A DNA stretch of 10,866 nucleotides from Hyphomicrobiales bacterium (GTDB lineage: Bacteria > Pseudomonadota > Alphaproteobacteria > Rhizobiales > Devosiaceae): positions 1 to 10,866 of the forward strand of contig JAQGKB010000285.1 of assembly GCA_028290345.1 (NCBI GenBank). Direction: 5' to 3'. The notes under the pieces were generated by a model. That model had not been told where the DNA came from. It saw nothing but the letters and a program-made list of their open reading frames with translations, and ran no database searches. Positions within the stretch are counted from its first letter, which is position 1. Every line of letters begins with the position of its first letter. Of this stretch, positions 6,361 through 10,866 are shown one piece after another. Position numbers and translations under genes: made by a program.

Positions 6361-7224
6361 TCAGGTGCCGCAGTTCGGTGCCTTATAATCAGCGACAAAG
6401 TTCGCGCGGCCGGGCTGCCCAATGCCGGCCGATACCGTCATCGAGGGTGAGTTCGCGGCCGGCGGAGCGCCGAACCACTTTGCATAGACTTTGGACACGG
6501 TGCCATCGAGCTTCATGCACTCCATGATCCGCTCGACCTTTGTGCGTGTGGCTTCGTCGTCCTTGCGGAATGCCCATGAGAAGACATTGCCGGTCGACAC
6601 TCGATATGACGCTTCGAGCTGCGGGTTCTGCGCAGCAGCGTACATGACGTTGCCGTCGCCACTGATAGCGGCGTCATCACGGCCGGATAGCACCGCCTGG
6701 AAGGCATCGGCATTCTTGCCGTACTTGTTGATGGTGAAGCCGTACTTCGCGCGGATCGACTCAAGGTACTGTTCCTGCGCCGAGCCGTTGTTGACCGCTA
6801 TAGACTTCCCGGACAACGCTTCCAGCCCGTCGATTGCCTTACCCTTGCGGGTGAGGAACTGCAGATCGGTGGCCACGAAGCCCTCGATGAAGAGCATCGC
6901 CTCCGAGCGCTCCTGCGTCAGCGTTACGGGTGCAATGATGAACTCATATTTGTGGGCTTCGAGTCCGGCGAAGATCCCGGCGAACTGCTGATCGACAATC
7001 TTGACGCCGGACTTGCCCATGCGTTTGGCGACTTCCGTCGCCAGGTCTGCATTGAAGCCGGTAACGGTCCCATCGGGGCTGGCGATGATGTATGGATTGG
7101 AGCCGTAATCGGCCCCGACGACGAGCTCGTCCGCAAGGCTCGCAGTAACCATCCCGCCTACCAGGCCCAGGATGGCGAAAGCGGCGGCGAAGCTGGATAG
7201 GCAGGCTATTCGACGATTATGCAC
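6361..7224 (-). CDS. Periplasmic solute-binding protein, amino-acid-binding family (SBP_bac_3)
   Basis: 287 aa. The N-terminus MHNRRIACLSSF, a hydrophobic core and ASLA before DELVVG give a Sec signal peptide, probably cleaved after A31. The mature part is the two-lobed family 3 fold: GADYGSNPYI opens lobe 1, TGFNADLATEVAKRMG (55-70) is the family signature region, TLTQERSE contains R106 (the usual ligand carboxylate binder), and AAISGDG contains D190 (the usual ligand amino-group binder). Keeping both suggests an alpha-amino-acid-like or zwitterionic ligand. C236 and C285 could form a disulfide in the periplasm. The start codon is GTG at 7224, with AAGGAG 7 nt upstream (7232-7237); an ATG between them is out of frame and quickly stopped. 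It is the first gene of the operon and divergent from the LysR gene. Confidence 0.93.
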   Translation of the reverse strand: MHNRRIACLSSFAAAFAILGLVGGMVTASLADELVVGADYGSNPYIIASPDGTVTGFNADLATEVAKRMGKSGVKIVDQQFAGIFAGLEAHKYEFIIAPVTLTQERSEAMLFIEGFVATDLQFLTRKGKAIDGLEALSGKSIAVNNGSAQEQYLESIRAKYGFTINKYGKNADAFQAVLSGRDDAAISGDGNVMYAAAQNPQLEASYRVSTGNVFSWAFRKDDEATRTKVERIMECMKLDGTVSKVYAKWFGAPPAANSPSMTVSAGIGQPGRANFVADYKAPNCGT

Positions 7225-7325
7225 GAAACATCTCCTTCGGGAACTCGCAAACCCACGGCGACGCTAGCAGTTGTTTGCTAATCCGAAAAATGCAATTATT
7301 CTGGGATTTCATCAGGAATTTGCAA
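7225..7325. promoter_or_regulatory. Divergent control region between binding-protein operon and LysR gene
   Basis: The 101 bp hold a perfect dyad, TAGCA (7265-7269) and TGCTA (7276-7280) with a 6-bp spacer. A wider TTGC (7275-7278) / GCAA (7292-7295) pair and a TTGCAA at 7320-7325 could be further LysR half-sites. For the rightward LysR gene a candidate promoter is TTGCTA (7275-7280) and TATTCT (7297-7302) with 16-bp spacing. For the leftward operon TTGCAA (7320-7325) and AATAAT (7295-7300) with 19-bp spacing is a weak candidate. The LysR ribosome-binding site is AGGA at 7314-7317. LysR regulators typically bind such shared regions. The exact sites are inference. Confidence 0.5.
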
Positions 7326-8312
7326 GTGCGCTTCAGCAGTCTGCGTGCCTTCCGTTACGTCATGGAAAGTGGAACAATCGCCGCCGCTGCCACCCGTCTT
7401 AACCTAAGCCAGCCCGCCGTGAGCCGTCTTATATCGGGCCTGGAGGATGAGCTTTCGGTGCAGTTTTTCGTGCGCCAGGGGCGGCGCCTCTCGCCGACCT
7501 TGGAAGGTTTGCGCTTTTTTGAGGAGACACAAGGCCTCTTGGCCGCAATCGATCACCTGCCGCTAACTGCAAGCGAGATCAAGGAAAATGCCAAGCGTCG
7601 CGTGCGGGTTGTCTGCATGCCGCGGCTGGCGTTTAGCGTGGCGCTACCGGCCATCGCCATGGTGCAGAGCAGAGACCCCGGTATCCAGTGCGAACTGGTT
7701 GTGCAGGATCGCGTCGAAATGGAGCGCGAAGCGGTCAGCCACAGCTTTGATATCGGGCTCGCCGTGCTGCCAGTCGACACCCATGCCGTGAACGTCATGC
7801 GGCTTGGCACTAGTCCTGTCTATGTTCTAGCCCACCGTGACCACTATTTGAGCGGCCGTCGGAAGATTGATTTTTCTCAGATCATAGACGAGCCGATAAT
7901 CGCGCTGCCCGACGGGACCCGCGACCGGGGTGAAATGGATGGGCTGTTCCGCAGCCATTCCGCCAAGCCTCGGATCGGATCGGTCGTTCCGACAATCGAG
8001 GCGGCCGCCACACTGGCAGCGGCGGGCGTCGGTATTACGTTCGCCGACGAGTTGTCCATTGCGTCGCTGAGTCACCTTGGCCTAGCAACGATTGCCATGA
8101 CGCCAACCTGGCATCTCGCTTTCGGACTGTTTCAGCCCGCCCACAGGCGACTGTCGCCTGTGGTGTCCGAGTTAATCGTCGCCGTGGAGCAGCGCCTGGA
8201 AGAGATACGTGCGCCGTTCCACAGCATCTCTTCAGGTTCGACAAGCTCGAGCGAACCAGCGGCGGGCCGCCATCGTGTGCCAAGCCCTGGATCTTCGATT
8301 CCGTCCGACTGA
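7326..8312 (+). CDS. LysR-family transcriptional regulator, likely controller of the divergent operon
   Basis: 328 aa from GTG at 7326, which has AGGA 8 nt upstream and gives the canonical N-terminus MRFSSLRAFRYVMESGTIAA. The winged helix-turn-helix spans about 3-62 (AAATRLNLSQPAVSRLISGL, then RLSPTLEG). A linker helix follows, and the periplasmic-binding-protein-like effector domain runs from about 92 to 295. The frame is open further upstream to TTG 7275 and ATG 7290, but those starts would put the promoter inside the gene. The gene is divergent from the binding-protein operon, the usual layout for a LysR activator whose coinducer is a pathway substrate. Residues from about 297 onward are low-complexity (SSGSTSSSEPAAGRHRVPSP) and unlike a normal LysR C-terminus. 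They coincide with a REP-like hairpin and a remnant of another gene, so the natural 3' end may have been replaced. Confidence 0.92.
   Translation: MRFSSLRAFRYVMESGTIAAAATRLNLSQPAVSRLISGLEDELSVQFFVRQGRRLSPTLEGLRFFEETQGLLAAIDHLPLTASEIKENAKRRVRVVCMPRLAFSVALPAIAMVQSRDPGIQCELVVQDRVEMEREAVSHSFDIGLAVLPVDTHAVNVMRLGTSPVYVLAHRDHYLSGRRKIDFSQIIDEPIIALPDGTRDRGEMDGLFRSHSAKPRIGSVVPTIEAAATLAAAGVGITFADELSIASLSHLGLATIAMTPTWHLAFGLFQPAHRRLSPVVSELIVAVEQRLEEIRAPFHSISSGSTSSSEPAAGRHRVPSPGSSIPSD
8235..8257. repeat. REP-like imperfectly spaced palindrome inside the LysR 3' end
   Basis: GGTTCG (8235-8240) and CGAACC (8252-8257) flank ACAAGCTCGAG. The core TTCGACAAGCTC resembles a short palindromic repeat often seen dispersed between genes in sphingomonads and other proteobacteria; that resemblance is from memory. 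Here it is translated as residues around 304-311 of the LysR protein. Only one copy is in the window, so its repetitive nature cannot be confirmed. Confidence 0.45.
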
Positions 8313-8320
8313 GGGCACCA

Positions 8321-8419
8321 ACCACCGACACTTTCGCGCAGAATGCTCCAGCCGGACCAGAGGATGTTCAGCCCCACCAGCCCGGCCAGGAATGGGTCGA
8401 GCACTGCTCCGCCCAGCGG
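8321..8419 (-). pseudogene. Remnant resembling a cation diffusion facilitator (CDF) transporter
   Basis: The reverse strand between the convergent AraC and LysR genes reads PLGGAVLDPFLAGLVGL followed by NILWSGWSILRESVGG. This strongly resembles the membrane segment of CDF-family metal exporters that ends in a RESVGGLMD-like motif. Similarity stops right after the GG, 8 bp from the LysR stop, and nothing CDF-like precedes it because the AraC gene ends at 8434. Only about 33 codons of a gene normally near 300 codons remain, with no start signal, so it cannot be functional. It is probably debris from a deletion or insertion at this junction. The family call rests on remembered motif similarity. 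Confidence 0.6.
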
Positions 8420-8433
8420 GGCGCGCGTACATC

Positions 8434-9372
8434 TCAGGGCGCTAAGATCGGCTCAGCCGGATGATGGGCGGATTTTCGATATTGAACCGGCGATTGGGTC
8501 GTGATGCGCTTGAACGCGGTGCTGAAGCCGCTTTCGGATTCATAGCCAAGCGACAGGGCGATCGACGAGACAGAGTCCTTGCTTGCCCGCAGCCGCTTGC
8601 TGGCCAGCCGAACGCGCCAGCGCAGCAGGTAGTCGATCGGGGCGAGGCCGACAGTTCCTTTGAAGCGAGCGGCAAAGCTCGATCGCGACATGCCGGCTGC
8701 CGCGGCCAAGCTATCGAGAGTCCATGGATGCGACGGATCGGCGTGAATGCGCTGCAAGACCGCGCCGATGTGCCTGTCGCGCAGTGCGGCAAACCAGCCG
8801 ATCGCTGCATCCCCGCTGGCCGCAAGCTGCGCCCGTAGGGCTTCGATCAGCATCATCTGCATGAGGTCGGCGCAGACCAGGGATTTGCCCGGGCGGGCCT
8901 CCGCAAGTTCGCTGGCCAGACGCGTGAGTAACCAGCGGACTGCCTCGGCATGGTCCGACTGGCCACGGAAGTGAATGACCGGCGGGAGCACATCGAACAA
9001 CAAGGATGCGTCGGACGCATCGGCCTCCAGCCGTCCGCCGATGACAAAGGTATCGTTGCCGGCGCCATGACGGGCCACACCATCCTGGGCCCTGGCAAAG
9101 ATCGGTCCGGAGGCATCCGGCGGCAAATCCAAGGCGCTGGCCAGAACGAACGGGCTTCCGCCCCTCAGCAAGAAGCAATCACCGGTTTCTAATCGGATCG
9201 GCTCAAGACCCTCGATGGCAAGCCAGCAGGCGCCCCGTGCCACGGCGTTGAATTTGATCCCCTCGAAGGCACTGAAGCGGATGGCCCAATCCCCGCCGGT
9301 GACGAGACTGACGGACATCAGGCTCCGGGCATCGAGCAGTCGAAAGACATCGGAGAGAGGATCGGAAAGCAT
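8434..9372 (-). CDS. AraC-family transcriptional regulator with N-terminal cupin domain
   Basis: 312 aa. The N-terminal half (about 1-185) resembles the cupin_6 sensor domain: MLSDPLSDVFRLLDARS, GDWAIRF, FNAVARGACWL, then LETGDCFLLRGG. The C-terminal AraC DNA-binding domain (about 205-300) has two helix-turn-helix units, TLDSLAAAAGMSRSSFAARF (218-237) and SVSSIALSLGYESESGFSTAFKR (267-289), followed by SPVQYRK. The start at 9372 is chosen because family similarity begins at DPLSDV. An in-frame ATG at 9411 would add 13 residues (MRERLSFFFDRPI). Neither has a clear ribosome-binding site. The gene is divergent from a short-chain dehydrogenase gene, a pairing common in this subfamily, and probably regulates it. 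Confidence 0.9.
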   Translation of the reverse strand: MLSDPLSDVFRLLDARSLMSVSLVTGGDWAIRFSAFEGIKFNAVARGACWLAIEGLEPIRLETGDCFLLRGGSPFVLASALDLPPDASGPIFARAQDGVARHGAGNDTFVIGGRLEADASDASLLFDVLPPVIHFRGQSDHAEAVRWLLTRLASELAEARPGKSLVCADLMQMMLIEALRAQLAASGDAAIGWFAALRDRHIGAVLQRIHADPSHPWTLDSLAAAAGMSRSSFAARFKGTVGLAPIDYLLRWRVRLASKRLRASKDSVSSIALSLGYESESGFSTAFKRITTQSPVQYRKSAHHPAEPILAP

Positions 9373-9415
9373 AATTGGACGGTCAAAAAAGAAACTCAGA
9401 CGTTCTCTCATGGAT

Positions 9416-9443
9416 AGTCCAGGGAAAGCGTCGCAAAGTCCAG
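9416..9443. promoter_or_regulatory. Direct repeat AGTCCAG with 21-bp period, candidate AraC binding sites
   Basis: AGTCCAG occurs at 9416-9422 and 9437-9443, 21 bp start to start, which is two helical turns and the spacing of the araI half-sites. An inverted GGAC at 9376-9379 may be a third element. The repeat lies in the 116-bp gap between the divergent AraC and dehydrogenase genes. Binding is inferred only. Confidence 0.4.
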
Positions 9444-9488
9444 CCTTGTTTGAAGCGAATGGCGCGATCGTCGCCGGAAAGATCCAGC

Positions 9489-10463
9489 ATGCCGAGTAAG
9501 CAAATACCCTTCGGATCAGGCTTTGGTGCCGCCAACACCGCCGAGGAGGTCATCGGCGATATCGACCTGCGCGGCAAGACGGCGCTGATCACCGGCGGCT
9601 ATTCGGGCCTGGGGCTCGAAACCGCTCGCGTCCTGGCGAAGGCCGGGGCCAAGGTGATCGTTCCCGCGCGCGACCGCGAAAAGGCCAAGGCCGCCTTGTC
9701 GACGATCCCCGACGTCGAACTGGAAGTGCTGGACCTGATGGCCCCGGCTTTTATCGATGCTTTGGCAGATCGGTTTCTGGCGTCAGGGCGCCCGCTGCAC
9801 ATTCTGATTAACAGCGCCGGCATCATGGCCAGCCCGCTCAAACGGGATGCGCGGGGGTTTGAGGCGCAGTTTTCCACCAACCACCTGGGGCATTTCCAGC
9901 TGACGGCACGGCTTCTGCCGGCGTTGCAGCGTGCCGAGGGGGCGCGAGTCGTATCGGTCTCCTCACGCGGCCACCGCATTGGCGGCATAGATTTTGAAGA
10001 TCCCAATTTTGTGCGTCGCGACTACGACAAGTGGGTGGCCTATGGGCAATCGAAGACTGCCAACGCCCTGTTCGCACTCGGGCTGGACGGCCGTGGCGAA
10101 GCGCACGGTATCCGCGCCTTTTCGCTCCATCCCGGCACCATTCTCACCGATCTCGCCCGCAGTCTCTCGGACGCGGAAATCAAGGCTTTTGATGTACACG
10201 ACGCTGACGGCACGCTTCGCGTCGATCCCGAAGGCGACTTGAAGTCGGTGGGGCAGGGCGCCGCGACCAGCGTTTGGTGTGCCACCAGCCCGCAGCTGGT
10301 GGGCAGGGGTGGAGTCTATTGCGAGAATTGCGACATCGCAGAACTGGCGCCGGTCGGGGATACCCGCAAAACCGGTGTCCGCCCATGGGCGGCAGATCCG
10401 ATCCTGGCCGATCGGCTTTGGTCGCTGAGCGAAGACCGGACCGGTGTTCGCTGGGATTGGTAG
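9489..10463 (+). CDS. Short-chain dehydrogenase/reductase, retinol-dehydrogenase/WWOX-like
   Basis: 324 aa with a Rossmann fold. The coenzyme motif TGGYSGLG is at 35-42, and R61/R62 after the second strand favour NADP(H). D82 (LDLMAP) contacts the adenine. INSAG (107-111) is the NNAG variant, N131 lies in TNHLGHF, S158/S159 in VVSVSSRGH, and the catalytic pair Y185 and K189 in YGQSK. The 25 residues between the serine and tyrosine (GGIDFEDPNF region) and the C-terminal extension are typical of the retinol-dehydrogenase/WW-domain oxidoreductase-like branch. All catalytic residues are present, so it should be an active oxidoreductase of unknown alcohol or carbonyl substrate. The ATG at 9489 has GGAAAG upstream (9477-9482). 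The frame is open back to 9375 but that part is non-homologous. Probably controlled by the divergent AraC protein. Confidence 0.93.
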   Translation: MPSKQIPFGSGFGAANTAEEVIGDIDLRGKTALITGGYSGLGLETARVLAKAGAKVIVPARDREKAKAALSTIPDVELEVLDLMAPAFIDALADRFLASGRPLHILINSAGIMASPLKRDARGFEAQFSTNHLGHFQLTARLLPALQRAEGARVVSVSSRGHRIGGIDFEDPNFVRRDYDKWVAYGQSKTANALFALGLDGRGEAHGIRAFSLHPGTILTDLARSLSDAEIKAFDVHDADGTLRVDPEGDLKSVGQGAATSVWCATSPQLVGRGGVYCENCDIAELAPVGDTRKTGVRPWAADPILADRLWSLSEDRTGVRWDW

Positions 10464-10570
10464 CCAAGATGGCCTCCGCCGAGCTCCGCCAGGACAAGGA
10501 CGCAGTTGAGTTTATGAAAGCCTTTCCGCCCCGGCCCAGCCTACGGCGCTATTCCTGAGTCCCGAACTCT

Positions 10571-10866
10571 TCAAAGCGAGCCGGGGGCAGGTTGCACATG
10601 CTGGGTGCCGCCTCGGCTTCCTGCCGCGCCGGCGGCGTGGATTGGTGCCATGGACGTATCCACGTCAACCTCTACCGACATCCCGGGGCGCAATCTATCG
10701 GCCAGCTGCTGGTTGGGGTCGAGTTCGATACGCAGGGGGATCCGTTGCGCTATTTTGGTGAAGTTGCCGGTGGCATTGTCCGGCTTCAACACGCTGAATT
10801 CTGAACCAGCCGCCGGGGACATTTCTGAAACATAGCCTGTCAGCTTGCCGCCATTCAGGGCGTCGA
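10571..10866 (-). CDS. EmrA/HlyD-type membrane fusion (periplasmic adaptor) protein, C-terminal part only
   Basis: The reverse strand is open from the window edge to TGA at 10571, giving about 97 C-terminal residues. It begins LNGGKLTGYVSEMSPAAGSE, then contains NATGNFTKIAQRIPLRIEL and LRPGMSVEVDVDT, the hallmark motifs of the beta-barrel domain of EmrA-like adaptors. The tail is a short Ala/Gly-rich segment. These proteins link an inner-membrane MFS or ABC pump to an outer-membrane channel for drug efflux. The N-terminal membrane anchor and coiled-coil hairpin lie outside the window. It is convergent with the dehydrogenase, with 107 bp between. I see no intrinsic terminator in that gap. Confidence 0.92.
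   Translation of the reverse strand, partial: DALNGGKLTGYVSEMSPAAGSEFSVLKPDNATGNFTKIAQRIPLRIELDPNQQLADRLRPGMSVEVDVDTSMAPIHAAGAAGSRGGTQHVQPAPGSL

Noticed and set aside
8313..8433. Bidirectional terminator between the convergent LysR and AraC genes
   Set aside because: The GC-rich patches do not form a stable stem followed by a T-run, and the gap is better explained by the CDF remnant.
10469..10558. A 29-codon open frame after the dehydrogenase stop, beginning MASAELRQDKDAVEFMKAF
   Set aside because: There is no ribosome-binding site, it is very short and I recognise no homologue. Its composition looks coding-like, so it may be a gene fragment, but the evidence is too thin for an annotation.
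1..10866. Linking the marR-like gene at the left edge with the emrA-like gene at the right edge as an EmrR/EmrAB-type unit
   Set aside because: They are more than 10 kb apart with several unrelated transcription units between them, and both are partial.

Overview
The window is GC-rich, densely packed proteobacterial DNA. Polar amino-acid ABC transporter genes, a cupin-type AraC/SDR pair, a MarR gene and an EmrA-like gene together suggest a soil or environmental Alphaproteobacterium. That placement is inference. No rRNA, tRNA, CRISPR array, phage gene or transposase is visible.

Left edge (1-419): the 5' part of a MarR-type repressor gene, read leftward. It has its own near-consensus sigma-70 promoter overlapped by an inverted repeat, and the promoter spacing predicts a leaderless or nearly leaderless mRNA.

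Core (420-7224): one tightly spaced leftward operon of seven genes. In order of transcription they encode a periplasmic solute-binding protein, an ABC ATPase, two permeases, a 453-aa protein of unknown function (possibly a TIM-barrel hydrolase-like fold), a hydantoinase/dihydropyrimidinase-family amidohydrolase, and a six-bladed NHL propeller. The propeller carries every zinc and catalytic residue I could align from memory of animal peptidyl-alpha-hydroxyglycine alpha-amidating lyase (PAL). Gene junctions are overlaps or gaps of at most 33 nt, so translation is probably coupled. A LysR regulator (7326-8312) is divergent from the binding-protein gene and is the likely controller. The reading I favour is a catabolic cassette: import a small nitrogenous compound, open a cyclic amide with the amidohydrolase, and split a carbinolamide (alpha-hydroxyglycine-type, ureidoglycolate-like) product with the PAL-like lyase. 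The substrate is not known. The amidohydrolase lacks the usual hydantoinase tyrosine and other substrate-contact residues, so it is probably not a standard dihydropyrimidinase.

Junction (about 8230-8433): the LysR gene ends in an atypical tail containing a REP-like hairpin. Between the convergent LysR and AraC genes lies a short leftward remnant that resembles a cation diffusion facilitator (CDF) transporter. This looks like a rearrangement scar.

Right part (8434-10866): an AraC regulator with an N-terminal cupin domain and a divergent short-chain dehydrogenase, with a 7-bp direct repeat at 21-bp spacing between them. The window ends with the C-terminal part of an EmrA/HlyD-type membrane-fusion protein gene, read leftward.
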